Below, piece by piece: positions 1 through 6,725 of a stretch of 21,216 bases of DNA. Position numbers and translations under genes: made by a program. Within the stretch, counting starts at the first letter, position 1. Each line of letters opens with the position of its first letter. The stretch is from NCBI GenBank assembly GCA_015485375.1, contig WFTU01000448.1, positions 1-21,216 of the forward strand. Reading direction: 5' to 3'. Below the pieces are notes generated by a model. That model did no database searches. It was not told the DNA's origin and saw nothing but the letters and a program-made list of their open reading frames with translations. The stretch is from Paracoccaceae bacterium (GTDB lineage Bacteria > Pseudomonadota > Alphaproteobacteria > Rhodobacterales > Rhodobacteraceae).

Positions 1-244
1 CGCCCGACGGACACGTCGGGCAGCGCCCGAACCGCCCCCACGGGGCGGGCGCTTCTCGCCCACCCCTCGGTTCGGGCGATGCCCTTGTTTTATTGAGCAG
101 CCGGATTGTTTTGGCGCTGGACTCTAAAGGGGTTGCCAACACCCCCCATCCCCTGTATTTGGGCCACTTCTGCAAGGACTCCACCAGAATCAAGGTGACC
201 GTAATACCTCGGGCCGGCTGGTGATGTTGATAAAGGAAAGCGAA
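1..244. other. Non-coding region upstream of rpmC with nested inverted repeats
   Basis: No plausible gene is seen in this stretch, although in the usual S10 operon order rplP would abut rpmC. It holds a small hairpin (2-8 with 15-21, 7 bp, 6-nt loop). It also holds a long one with an 11-bp outer stem (24-34 with 68-78) and an inner stem (42-51 with 57-66, one mismatch). A T-rich run (TTGTTTTATT, about 85-94) follows the long hairpin. The upstream gene lies outside the window, so whether this is its terminator cannot be decided here. No convincing promoter was recognised before rpmC. Confidence 0.6.
24..78. terminator. Long nested hairpin, possible terminator
   Basis: The outer arms 24-34 and 68-78 are perfect 11-bp inverted repeats. 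Inside them GGGG-C-GGGCG (42-51) pairs with CGCCC-A-CCCC (57-66) around a CTTCT loop. A second pairing (32-38 with 42-48) competes with this fold. T-rich sequence starts about 6 nt after the outer stem, which fits an intrinsic terminator only loosely. It could instead be an RNA-stability element. Confidence 0.4.
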
Positions 245-448
245 ATGAACGCCGCTGAATTGCGTGAGAAAACGCCCGACGAGCTTCGTGCCGAGTTGGA
301 AAAACTGAAAAAAGAGAGCTTTAACCTGCGATTCCAGCAGGCGACAGGCCAGATGGAAAACACTTCGCGCATGAAAGCTGCCCGTCGGGAAGCCGCACGC
401 GTGAAAACAATTCTGAACGAAAAAGCCGCTGCTGCGGCTGCCGAGTAA
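245..448 (+). CDS. rpmC: 50S ribosomal protein L29
   Basis: L29 is a small two-helix protein of the large subunit that sits near the peptide exit tunnel and contributes to the docking site for nascent-chain factors such as SRP and trigger factor. The product is 67 aa and begins MNAAELREKTPDELRAEL. The charged helical region and the FNLRFQQATGQ segment (about residues 27-37) are typical of the family, and the tail is alanine-rich. The start at 245 is preferred over in-frame GTG 221 and ATG 224 because the purine-rich AAAGGAAAG (232-240) is properly spaced and the family N-terminus fits. It lies 11 nt upstream of rpsQ and is presumably co-transcribed with it. rplP is not directly upstream. Confidence 0.95.
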   Translation: MNAAELREKTPDELRAELEKLKKESFNLRFQQATGQMENTSRMKAARREAARVKTILNEKAAAAAAE

Positions 449-459
449 GGGTGTAAAAG

Positions 460-690
460 ATGCCTAAGAGAATTCTATCCGGTGTCGTGACAAGCAACGC
501 CAACGAACAGACTGTCACAGTTTCCGTTGAACGCCGCTTTACGCACCCTGTTCTGAAGAAAACCATTCGTAAGTCCAAAAAATACCGGGCGCACGATGAA
601 AAGAATGCTTTCAACGTAGGGGATCAGGTCCGTATCCAGGAATGCGCCCCTAAGTCGAAATCTAAACGCTGGGAAGTGATCGCCGAGTAG
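460..690 (+). CDS. rpsQ: 30S ribosomal protein S17
   Basis: S17 is a primary 16S rRNA-binding protein of the small subunit with an OB-type fold. The 76-aa product begins MPKRILSGVVTS and contains the family core KTIRKSKKYRAHDE (about residues 34-47), followed by FNVGDQVRIQE. Length is normal for bacterial S17. A Shine-Dalgarno-like AAGGG overlaps the rpmC stop, which suggests coupled translation. It is the last gene before a 70-nt spacer that corresponds to the S10/spc operon boundary of other proteobacteria. Confidence 0.96.
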   Translation: MPKRILSGVVTSNANEQTVTVSVERRFTHPVLKKTIRKSKKYRAHDEKNAFNVGDQVRIQECAPKSKSKRWEVIAE

Positions 691-714
691 GCTTCACTCC
701 AGTTAATCGAAACC

Positions 715-743
715 GTGGGGCCTCAACTGCATTTGGTCCCCAC
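715..743. repeat. Hairpin at the S10/spc boundary
   Basis: GTGGGG (715-720) pairs with CCCCAC (738-743). The stem extends inward by CC/GG with a single bulged T at 737. No T-run follows, so it is not a classical intrinsic terminator. It occupies the rpsQ-rplN gap, where E. coli switches from the S10 to the spc operon, so an attenuation or mRNA-processing role is possible. Confidence 0.45.
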
Positions 744-760
744 AGGTCGGGAGAAACATT

Positions 761-1129
761 ATGATCCAGATGCAGACTAATCTGGATGTTGCTGACAACA
801 GCGGCGCTCGCCGTGTTCAGTGCATCAAGGTTCTAGGCGGTTCTCATCGTAGATACGCCAGCGTTGGTGATATTATCGTTGTTTCCGTGAAAGAAGCCAT
901 TCCGCGCGGTCGCGTGAAGAAGGGTGACGTTCACAAGGCAGTGGTAGTTCGCACACGCAAGGAAGTTCGTCGTGAAGATGGCACCGCCATCCGTTTCGAC
1001 TCCAACGCGGCAGTTATGCTCAACAACGCCGGCGAGCCGATCGGCACCCGTATCTTCGGGCCGGTTGTGCGCGAGCTGCGCGGCAAGAACTTCATGAAAA
1101 TTATCTCTCTTGCTCCGGAGGTGCTGTAA
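761..1129 (+). CDS. rplN: 50S ribosomal protein L14
   Basis: L14 is a universally conserved large-subunit protein at the subunit interface. The 122-aa length is exactly typical. It begins MIQMQTNLDVADNSGARRV, contains GDIIVVSVKEAIP (about residues 37-49) and carries the C-terminal family signature GTRIFGPVVRELR (about 97-109). GGGAG (748-752) lies just upstream of the start. The stop overlaps the next start by one base (TAATG), so rplX is translationally coupled. It is the first gene of the spc-type block. Confidence 0.97.
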   Translation: MIQMQTNLDVADNSGARRVQCIKVLGGSHRRYASVGDIIVVSVKEAIPRGRVKKGDVHKAVVVRTRKEVRREDGTAIRFDSNAAVMLNNAGEPIGTRIFGPVVRELRGKNFMKIISLAPEVL

Positions 1130-1443
1130 TGGCTGCCAAACTCCGCAAAGGCGATAAAGTCGTTGTTCTTACCGGTAAGGACAAAGGCAAAGAAGGTCTG
1201 ATCTCGCAGGTTCTGCCCGCCAAGGGCAAAGCGATTGTCGAGGGCGTGAATATGGCTGTGCGCCATACGAAGCAGAGCCAGACCTCCCAGGGTGGACGCG
1301 TGCCTATGGCCGTTGCCATCGACCTTTCCAACATCGCACTGGTTGACCCCAAAGAGGGCGGCCCGACCCGCGTCGGCTTCCGCATGGAAGGCGACAAGAA
1401 GGTTCGTTATGCGAAAAAATCGGGGGAAGTGATCAATGGCTGA
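1129..1443 (+). CDS. rplX: 50S ribosomal protein L24
   Basis: L24 is an assembly-initiating large-subunit protein. The 104-aa product has the KOW motif near its N-terminus (KLRKGDKVVVLTGKDKGKEG, about residues 4-23) and the GVNMAVRHTK segment typical of bacterial L24. A Shine-Dalgarno CGGAGG lies inside the end of rplN. The gene starts on the rplN stop (TAATG), and its 3' end overlaps rplE by 8 nt, so translation of all three is probably linked. Confidence 0.97.
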   Translation: MAAKLRKGDKVVVLTGKDKGKEGLISQVLPAKGKAIVEGVNMAVRHTKQSQTSQGGRVPMAVAIDLSNIALVDPKEGGPTRVGFRMEGDKKVRYAKKSGEVING

Positions 1444-1987
1444 TTATACGCCTCGCCTCAAAGCGCAGTACGCCGAGAAAATCCGCGCCGCGCTGAAAGA
1501 AGAATTCGGCTACAAGAACGAGATGATGATCCCCAAGCTGGAGAAAATCGTTCTGAACATGGGTGTCGGTGAAGCTGTTGCTGACAGCAAGAAAATCAAA
1601 TCCGCCCATGCCGATCTTATGGCAATCGCAGGCCAGATGCCTGTCATCACCAAAGCCAAGAAATCCATCGCGGGTTTCAAGGTGCGTGAAGACATGCCGC
1701 TGGGTGTCAAGGTTACGCTTCGCGGTGACAAGATGTTCGAGTTCCTCGACCGCCTTATCACGGTTGCAATGCCCCGCGTCCGCGACTTCCGCGGCGTGAA
1801 CGGCAAGAGCTTTGACGGTCGTGGCAACTATGCCATGGGCCTGAAGGAGCATATCGTGTTCCCGGAAATCGAGTTCGACAAGGTCGACCAGATCTGGGGC
1901 ATGGATATCGTAATTTGCACCACCGCGGATTCCGATGCTGAAGCGAAAGCGCTGTTGAAGCAATTCAACATGCCTTTCATCAACTGA
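1436..1987 (+). CDS. rplE: 50S ribosomal protein L5
   Basis: L5 binds 5S rRNA and forms part of the central protuberance and of intersubunit bridge B1b. The 183-aa product shows the L5 features PKLEKIVLNMGVGEA (about residues 33-47), the TKAKKSIAGFKVREDMPLG loop (about 72-90) and GNYAMGLKEHIVFPEI (about 130-145). Length is normal. The start overlaps the end of rplX by 8 nt, with GGGGGAAG inside rplX serving as ribosome binding site. Confidence 0.97.
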   Translation: MADYTPRLKAQYAEKIRAALKEEFGYKNEMMIPKLEKIVLNMGVGEAVADSKKIKSAHADLMAIAGQMPVITKAKKSIAGFKVREDMPLGVKVTLRGDKMFEFLDRLITVAMPRVRDFRGVNGKSFDGRGNYAMGLKEHIVFPEIEFDKVDQIWGMDIVICTTADSDAEAKALLKQFNMPFIN

Positions 1988-2006
1988 GCGCGGAAGGAGA
2001 GAACAA

Positions 2007-2312
2007 ATGGCTAAAGTCTGCATGATCCAGCGCGAACTGAAGCGTCAACGTCTGGTGGCAAAATACGCCGACAAACGTGCCGCGCTGAAAGCGATCGCCA
2101 ACAACCAGGACCTGCCCGTAGAAGAGCGGTTTAAGGCAAACCTTAAACTGGCGAAACTGCCGCGCAATTCCTCGGCCACACGGTTGCACAACCGTTGCCA
2201 GGTTTCCGGTCGTCCGAAGGCTTACTACCGTAAGCTTAAAATGTCCCGTATCGCGCTGCGCGATCTCGCCTCTGTCGGCCAGATCCCCGGCATGGTCAAA
2301 TCCAGCTGGTAA
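2007..2312 (+). CDS. rpsN: 30S ribosomal protein S14, zinc-independent form
   Basis: S14 is a small-subunit head protein. This 101-aa copy is the long form. Only two cysteines are seen (residues 5 and 64), with no CxxC pairs, so it is the zinc-free C-minus type. The conserved tract CQVSGRPKAYYRKLKMSRI (about 64-82) is present. AAGGAGA (1994-2000) is a strong ribosome binding site 6 nt before the ATG. It lies 19 nt after rplE in the standard spc order. Confidence 0.97.
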   Translation: MAKVCMIQRELKRQRLVAKYADKRAALKAIANNQDLPVEERFKANLKLAKLPRNSSATRLHNRCQVSGRPKAYYRKLKMSRIALRDLASVGQIPGMVKSSW

Positions 2313-2324
2313 GGAGGGTATACA

Positions 2325-2723
2325 ATGAACTTGAACGATCCTCTCGGCGATATGCTGACACGTATCCGCAACGCCCAGCTGCGTGGCAAATCCTCCACCC
2401 ATACGCCGGCTTCCAAGCTGCGTGCCTGGGTTCTGGATGTGCTGAAATCCGAAGGCTACATCCGTGGCTATGAAACTGGAACTGGTGCCGACGGCAAACC
2501 GGAAATCACCATCGAGTTGAAATACTACGATGACGAGCCGGTAATCCGTGAGCTGAAACGTGTATCGACCCCCGGTCGCCGCGTTTACGCCGGTGTGAAA
2601 GACATCCCCGTTGTCCGTCAGGGCCTCGGAATCGCGATCGTCTCCACACCGAAGGGTGTCATGTCTGATGCACAGGCCCGTGCCGACAATGTCGGTGGCG
2701 AAGTCCTGTGCACAATCTTCTAG
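2325..2723 (+). CDS. rpsH: 30S ribosomal protein S8
   Basis: S8 is a primary 16S rRNA binder of the central domain. In E. coli it represses the spc operon by binding mRNA near rplE; that is family knowledge and was not tested here. The 132-aa product begins MNLNDPLGDMLTRIRNAQ and ends in the conserved region GLGIAIVSTPKGVMSDAQAR and GGEVLCTIF. AAGGAGG (2311-2317) overlaps the rpsN stop, indicating coupling. Confidence 0.97.
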   Translation: MNLNDPLGDMLTRIRNAQLRGKSSTHTPASKLRAWVLDVLKSEGYIRGYETGTGADGKPEITIELKYYDDEPVIRELKRVSTPGRRVYAGVKDIPVVRQGLGIAIVSTPKGVMSDAQARADNVGGEVLCTIF

Positions 2724-2734
2724 GAGGGGCTGGT

Positions 2735-3268
2735 ATGTCTCGTATTGGTAAAAAACCGGTCGAGCTTCCTGGCGGCGTTTCGGCGTCCGTCTCGGGCCAG
2801 ACCATCGAAGTCAAGGGGCCGAAAGGCACCCGTTCGTTCCGTGCTACGGATGATGTGACCATCTCCGTCGAAGGCAACGTAGTGAGCGTCAAACCCCGCG
2901 GCACGTCCAAACGGGCGCGTCAGCAGTGGGGCATGTCCCGCACGCAGATCGCAAATCTGGTGCAGGGTGTGACGGAAGGTTTCAAGAAAGAGCTTGAGAT
3001 CAACGGTGTTGGTTATCGTGCACAGCTGCAGGGCAAGGTCCTGAAACTGTCGCTCGGTTACTCGCATGACGTAAACTTCGAAATTCCTGAAGGCATCACG
3101 GTAACCGTTCCGAAACCGACCGAGGTTGTTGTCGAAGGCAATGACCAGCAGGTTGTCGGACAGGTTGCCGCGAACATTCGCGAGTGGCGTAAACCCGAGC
3201 CTTACAAAGGCAAAGGTATCCGCTACAAAGGCGAATATGTCTTCATGAAAGCCGGTAAGAAGAAATAG
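2735..3268 (+). CDS. rplF: 50S ribosomal protein L6
   Basis: L6 lies near the factor-binding site and sarcin-ricin loop of the large subunit. The 177-aa product begins MSRIGKKPVELPGGV and ends with the signature region PEPYKGKGIRYKGEYVFMK, followed by a basic tail. The ATG at 2735 is chosen over an upstream in-frame GTG (2708) because the family starts MSRIGKKP and TAGGAGGGG, overlapping the rpsH stop, provides the ribosome binding site. Confidence 0.97.
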   Translation: MSRIGKKPVELPGGVSASVSGQTIEVKGPKGTRSFRATDDVTISVEGNVVSVKPRGTSKRARQQWGMSRTQIANLVQGVTEGFKKELEINGVGYRAQLQGKVLKLSLGYSHDVNFEIPEGITVTVPKPTEVVVEGNDQQVVGQVAANIREWRKPEPYKGKGIRYKGEYVFMKAGKKK

Positions 3269-3279
3269 GAGCGCATGAT

Positions 3280-3639
3280 ATGGCAATTTCCAAAAGAGAA
3301 TTGTTCCTTAAACGCCGCATGCGTAACCGGAGCAAACTGCGCAAAACGGCCAATGGCCGCCCGCGCCTGAGCGTTCACCGTTCGAACAAGAACATCTCGG
3401 TCCAGCTGATCGACGATGCGCAGGGTGTTACCCTCGCGTCTGCGTCCAGCCTCGAGAAGGATCTTGGCGTGGTGGGCAAAAACAACGCTGAAGCAGCAGC
3501 CAAAGTGGGTTCGGCTATTGCCGAGCGTGCCAAAAAGGCCGGTGTGGAAGACGTGTATTTCGATCGCGGCGGTTTCCTGTTCCACGGGAAAATCAAAGCG
3601 CTCGCCGATGCTGCCCGCGAGGGCGGCCTGAAGTTCTAG
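3280..3639 (+). CDS. rplR: 50S ribosomal protein L18
   Basis: L18 binds 5S rRNA together with L5 in the central protuberance. The 119-aa product has the basic N-terminal arm (KRELFLKRRMRNRSKLRK, about residues 5-22), then RPRLSVHRSNKNISVQLIDD, and the C-terminal FDRGGFLFHGKIKALADAAREGG block typical of the family. AGGAGCG just after the rplF stop acts as ribosome binding site, with an 11-nt gap between genes. Confidence 0.97.
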   Translation: MAISKRELFLKRRMRNRSKLRKTANGRPRLSVHRSNKNISVQLIDDAQGVTLASASSLEKDLGVVGKNNAEAAAKVGSAIAERAKKAGVEDVYFDRGGFLFHGKIKALADAAREGGLKF

Positions 3640-3651
3640 AGGAGAGCGATT

Positions 3652-4230
3652 ATGGCAAGAGAAGACAATCGCCGGGGTGGACGTCGCGATCGCGATGAAA
3701 CACCGGAATTCGCCGATCGCCTCGTCGCGATCAACCGTGTGTCCAAAACCGTGAAGGGTGGTAAACGCTTCGGCTTTGCAGCGCTCGTTGTGGTTGGCGA
3801 CCAGAAGGGTCGCGTGGGCTTCGGCAAAGGTAAAGCCAAAGAGGTGCCCGAAGCGATCCGCAAGGCCACCGAACAGGCCAAACGCCAGATGATCCGTGTG
3901 CCGCTGCGCGAGGGTCGCACCCTGCACCACGACATGAACGGTCGTCACGGGGCAGGCAAGGTTGTGATGCGGACGGCGCCTGCCGGTACCGGTATCATCG
4001 CCGGTGGTCCGATGCGTGCGGTGTTCGAGATGCTCGGTGTTCAGGACGTTGTGTCCAAATCCATCGGCTCGCAGAACCCTTACAACATGATCCGTGCTAC
4101 GATTGACGGCCTCAAGAAAGAGTCCAGCCCTCGTAATGTTGCACAGCGTCGTGGGAAAAAGGTTTCCGACATCCTTCCCAAAACCGATGCAGCTCCGGCC
4201 GGGAAACCCGCCGAAGCCGCTGAAGCGTAA
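3652..4230 (+). CDS. rpsE: 30S ribosomal protein S5
   Basis: S5 takes part in decoding fidelity and mRNA unwinding at the small-subunit entry site. The 192-aa product has a charged N-terminus and the S5 double-stranded-RNA-binding-like domain (EFADRLVAINRVSKTVKGGK, about residues 19-38). This is followed by VVVGDQKGRVGFGKGKAKEV and the C-terminal GTGIIAGGPMRAVFE region. It carries an alanine-rich tail after RGKKVSDILP, so it is somewhat longer than the E. coli protein. AGAGGAGA overlaps the rplR stop. Confidence 0.97.
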   Translation: MAREDNRRGGRRDRDETPEFADRLVAINRVSKTVKGGKRFGFAALVVVGDQKGRVGFGKGKAKEVPEAIRKATEQAKRQMIRVPLREGRTLHHDMNGRHGAGKVVMRTAPAGTGIIAGGPMRAVFEMLGVQDVVSKSIGSQNPYNMIRATIDGLKKESSPRNVAQRRGKKVSDILPKTDAAPAGKPAEAAEA

Positions 4231-4241
4231 GGAGCAGGACA

Positions 4242-4430
4242 ATGGCTAAAACCATCGTTGTAAAACAGGTCGGCTCGCCGATCCGTCGCCCGAAAGACCA
4301 GCTGGCTACGCTGAAGGGTCTGGGCCTCAACAAGATGCACAAAACCCGCGAACTGGAGGACACCCCCTCCATCCGCGGCATGGTCCGCAAGATCTCGCAT
4401 ATGGTCGAGATCATCGAGGAGAAGGGCTAG
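4242..4430 (+). CDS. rpmD: 50S ribosomal protein L30
   Basis: L30 is a small large-subunit protein. The 62-aa product begins MAKTIVVKQVGSPIRRPKDQ and contains TLKGLGLNKMHKTRELEDTP (about residues 23-42), the family signature. AAGGAG overlaps the rpsE stop. In most bacteria rplO follows immediately, but here a terminator starts about 30 nt after the stop, so rpmD is the last gene of this transcription unit. Confidence 0.96.
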   Translation: MAKTIVVKQVGSPIRRPKDQLATLKGLGLNKMHKTRELEDTPSIRGMVRKISHMVEIIEEKG

Positions 4431-4460
4431 GGTTTATCCTTGGCTTTGTGCAAGAATTGG

Positions 4461-4491
4461 AACGCCCCGCTGGAGACAGCGGGGCGTTTTT
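4461..4491 (+). terminator. Strong intrinsic terminator after rpmD
   Basis: AACGCCCCGCT (4461-4471) pairs perfectly with AGCGGGGCGTT (4478-4488) around a 6-nt loop (GGAGAC), and the run of five T bases (4487-4491) follows. The GC-rich 9-bp core, short loop and U-tract are those of a classical Rho-independent terminator on the plus strand. Its position inside the spc gene order implies that rplO, secY and adk are transcribed mainly from another promoter. Confidence 0.88.
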
Positions 4492-4530
4492 CATGATGCT
4501 GCCGGAAATACGGTAATCTTGTTACGGGAC

Positions 4531-4603
4531 CGTAGGGTGTGTGGTCCCCACGCACCATTGTTTGATTAACGTCGCGTGGTGCGTGCAGAGCACACACCCT
4601 ACG
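4531..4603. repeat. REPIN-like double palindrome (two inverted GTAG-hairpin units)
   Basis: Two 27-nt units lie in inverted orientation: 4531-4557 and the complement of 4577-4603. They match at 24 of 27 positions and are separated by 19 nt. Each unit starts C-GTAG and is followed directly by a 9-bp hairpin with a 3-nt loop; in the left unit 4536-4544 pairs with 4548-4556. Two of the three differences form a compensatory pair (G-C against C-G) next to the loop, and the third lies in the loop. A GTAG tetranucleotide plus hairpin, doubled in inverted orientation, is the known architecture of REPINs mobilised by RAYT transposases. No transposase is in the window. Confidence 0.7.
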
Positions 4604-4649
4604 TTATCGCGGGCAAATATTGCGGGCGCCGCTCCAGTGCCATCGCCTC

Positions 4650-4678
4650 TTGAACCCGCCCCGCATCCCGTCTATACG
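4650..4678 (+). promoter_or_regulatory. Candidate promoter for rplO-secY-adk
   Basis: A -35 hexamer TTGAAC (4650-4655) and a -10 hexamer TATACG (4673-4678) are separated by exactly 17 nt. They lie between the terminator after rpmD and the rplO start, about 97 nt before the ATG. The -35 matches 5 of 6 consensus bases and the -10 matches 4 of 6. The position after a terminator makes a real promoter likely, but it was assigned by eye. Confidence 0.6.
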
Positions 4679-4774
4679 CACGCGGTGGACAACAATCCGC
4701 AGAATCAAACGTAACGCCGTGTTTGCCCCTTTCGACGCTCATCGGGGGTAGTTCCGGCAAAAGGAGATAGCGTC

Positions 4775-5233
4775 ATGAAATTGAATCAGCTTCGCGATAA
4801 CGAAGGTGCAACCAAAAAAGCCAAACGCATTGGCCGTGGTCCGGGTTCGGGCAAGGGTAAAATGGGTGGCCGTGGTATCAAGGGTCAGAAATCCCGCTCG
4901 GGTGTTGCAATTGCCGGATACGAGGGCGGCCAGATGCCGCTCTATATGCGTCTGCCGAAACGCGGCTTCAACATGCGCAATCCGAAGAAGCACGCGGTTA
5001 TCAACCTCGGCATTCTGCAGAAATTCATCGACGCGAAGAAAATCGACGCGAAGAAAGAGATCACCGAGGACGTTCTGGTCGAATCCGGTCTGGTCCGTCG
5101 CAAGCTCGACGGCGTGCGTCTGCTGGCCAAGGGCGAGCTGACCTCCAAGGTCAAGCTGAGCGTCACCGGCGCCTCGAAAGCCGCTGTCGAAGCGGTCGAG
5201 AAGGCCGGCGGTTCGGTTACCCTGCCGGAATAA
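4775..5233 (+). CDS. rplO: 50S ribosomal protein L15
   Basis: L15 is a late-assembly large-subunit protein. The 152-aa product begins MKLNQLRDNEGATKKAKRIG and has the glycine/basic extension GRGPGSGKGKMGGRGIKGQ (about residues 20-38), followed by GGQMPLYMRLPKRGF, all diagnostic. AAAAGGAGA lies about 8 nt upstream of the ATG. It follows its own candidate promoter and a terminator-bounded gap, so it is the first gene of the rplO-secY-adk unit. Confidence 0.97.
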   Translation: MKLNQLRDNEGATKKAKRIGRGPGSGKGKMGGRGIKGQKSRSGVAIAGYEGGQMPLYMRLPKRGFNMRNPKKHAVINLGILQKFIDAKKIDAKKEITEDVLVESGLVRRKLDGVRLLAKGELTSKVKLSVTGASKAAVEAVEKAGGSVTLPE

Positions 5234-5305
5234 ACCCCGACAGTGGCGCGAAAGACTTGTGAGCGCCTGAATAAGGGCTTACATCTTACACGGTGAAAAT
5301 ATTTC

Positions 5306-5341
5306 GCGCCGCTGGGATCCCGACAACGGGTCCGGCGGCGC
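5306..5341 (+). promoter_or_regulatory. Stable hairpin in the secY leader
   Basis: GCGCCGC (5306-5312) pairs with GCGGCGC (5335-5341). After a small internal loop, GGA (5315-5317) pairs with TCC (5331-5333). CCCG (5319-5322) then pairs with CGGG (5327-5330) around an ACAA loop, with T5318 bulged. The structure ends 19 nt before the secY ATG and 6 nt before the ribosome binding site. No T-run follows, so an mRNA-level control or processing role is more likely than termination. Confidence 0.55.
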
Positions 5342-5360
5342 AGTCTTGGGAGGGCCATAC

Positions 5361-6725
5361 ATGGCATCGGCAGCGGAACAAATGGCAGCGAACCTCAGTT
5401 GGGGATCGTTCGGCAAGGCCAAGGAGCTTCAACAGCGCATCATGTTCGCGCTGGGGCTGCTGGTGGTCTACCGGATCGGGACATATATTCCGGTGCCCGG
5501 CATTGATGCCGTCCAGCTCAAAGCGTTCTTCGAGCAGACAGCCGGCGGTATCGGCGGCATGCTCAACATGTTTACCGGTGGCGCGGTCAGCCGCATGGCG
5601 ATCTTCTCGCTCGGGATCATGCCGTATATCTCGGCCTCGATCATCGTGCAGTTGCTGACCTCGCTGATCCCGCAGCTGGAGAGCCTGAAAAAAGAGGGCG
5701 AGCAGGGGCGCAAGAAAATCAACCAGTACACCCGCTACGGCACGGTGTTTCTGGCCCTGTTCCAGTCCTACGCCATTGCTATCGGCCTTGAGTCGCAGGG
5801 GCTTGCCTCCGATCCGGGCATGTTCTTCCGCGCCTCCGTGATGATCACGCTGGTTGGCGGCACCATGTTCCTGATGTGGCTGGGCGAACAGATCACCGCG
5901 CGCGGTATCGGCAACGGTATCTCGCTGATCATCTTCACCGGCATCGTCGCCGGTCTGCCGCAGGCATTGGCGCAGTTTTTTGCCTCTGGGCGCTCCGGTG
6001 CCCTTAGCCCGTTCATGATCATTATCGTGATGGTGATGGTTGTGGCGGTGATCACCTTCGTTGTCTGGGTGGAACGCGCATTGCGCAAGATCCATATCCA
6101 GTATCCCAAACGTCAGGTCGGCATGAAGGTTTACGGCGGCGAGAGCAGCCACCTGCCGGTCAAGCTGAACCCCGCCGGCGTGATCCCCGCGATTTTCGCC
6201 AGCTCGCTGTTGCTGATGCCGACAACCATCGCGACGTTCTCGGGTGGCGAAGGCACGGGCGTGATCGCCACGATCGCGGCCTATATGGGCCGTGGCCAGC
6301 CGCTGTTCATGATTTTCACCGCCGCGCTGGTGGTGTTCTTCGCCTACTTCTATACCCACAACGTGGCGTTCAAGAGCGAAGACGTGGCTGACAATCTGAA
6401 GAAACAGGGTGGCTTTGTTCCGGGTATCCGTCCGGGCAAGAAAACCGCCGAGTATCTGGAATACGTCATGAACCGCCTGCTGGTGATCGGCTCCGCCTAT
6501 CTGGCCGCTGTGGTTCTGTTGCCGGAGTTCCTGATCGCGAAAACCGCCATTCCGTTCTACTTCGGCGGCACCTCGCTGCTGATCATCGTGTCGGTGACCA
6601 TGGACACCATCACGCAGGTGCAGTCGCATATGCTGGCGCACCAGTATGAAAGCCTGATCGAGAAATCCAAACTGCGCGGCAAAAGCCGCACCAAGGCGAA
6701 ACCTAAAGGACGAGGGCGTCGATGA
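5361..6725 (+). CDS. secY: Protein translocase subunit SecY
   Basis: SecY is the channel subunit of the SecYEG translocon in the inner membrane. The 454-aa product has about ten hydrophobic segments. Family signatures are IPVPGID (about residues 43-49), the plug-region tract GGMLNMFTGGAVSRM (about 64-78), and LGEQITARGIGNGISLIIF (about 174-192). A basic tail rich in K and R ends the protein. ATG 5361 (MASAAEQMAANLSWG) is chosen over in-frame TTG 5346, which would overlap the GGGAGGG ribosome binding site (5348-5354). A 127-nt gap separates it from rplO, and its stop overlaps the adk start (ATGA), so the two are coupled. Confidence 0.97.
   Translation: MASAAEQMAANLSWGSFGKAKELQQRIMFALGLLVVYRIGTYIPVPGIDAVQLKAFFEQTAGGIGGMLNMFTGGAVSRMAIFSLGIMPYISASIIVQLLTSLIPQLESLKKEGEQGRKKINQYTRYGTVFLALFQSYAIAIGLESQGLASDPGMFFRASVMITLVGGTMFLMWLGEQITARGIGNGISLIIFTGIVAGLPQALAQFFASGRSGALSPFMIIIVMVMVVAVITFVVWVERALRKIHIQYPKRQVGMKVYGGESSHLPVKLNPAGVIPAIFASSLLLMPTTIATFSGGEGTGVIATIAAYMGRGQPLFMIFTAALVVFFAYFYTHNVAFKSEDVADNLKKQGGFVPGIRPGKKTAEYLEYVMNRLLVIGSAYLAAVVLLPEFLIAKTAIPFYFGGTSLLIIVSVTMDTITQVQSHMLAHQYESLIEKSKLRGKSRTKAKPKGRGRR

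Larger units (their letters stand above)
4431..4774. other. 344-nt intergenic region between rpmD and rplO
   Basis: No gene is seen here. The region holds, in order, the rpmD terminator, the REPIN-like element and the candidate rplO promoter. The remainder (4679-4758) would be a roughly 90-nt untranslated leader of rplO with no clear structure recognised. The ribosome binding site AAAAGGAGA (4759-4767) precedes rplO. Confidence 0.75.
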
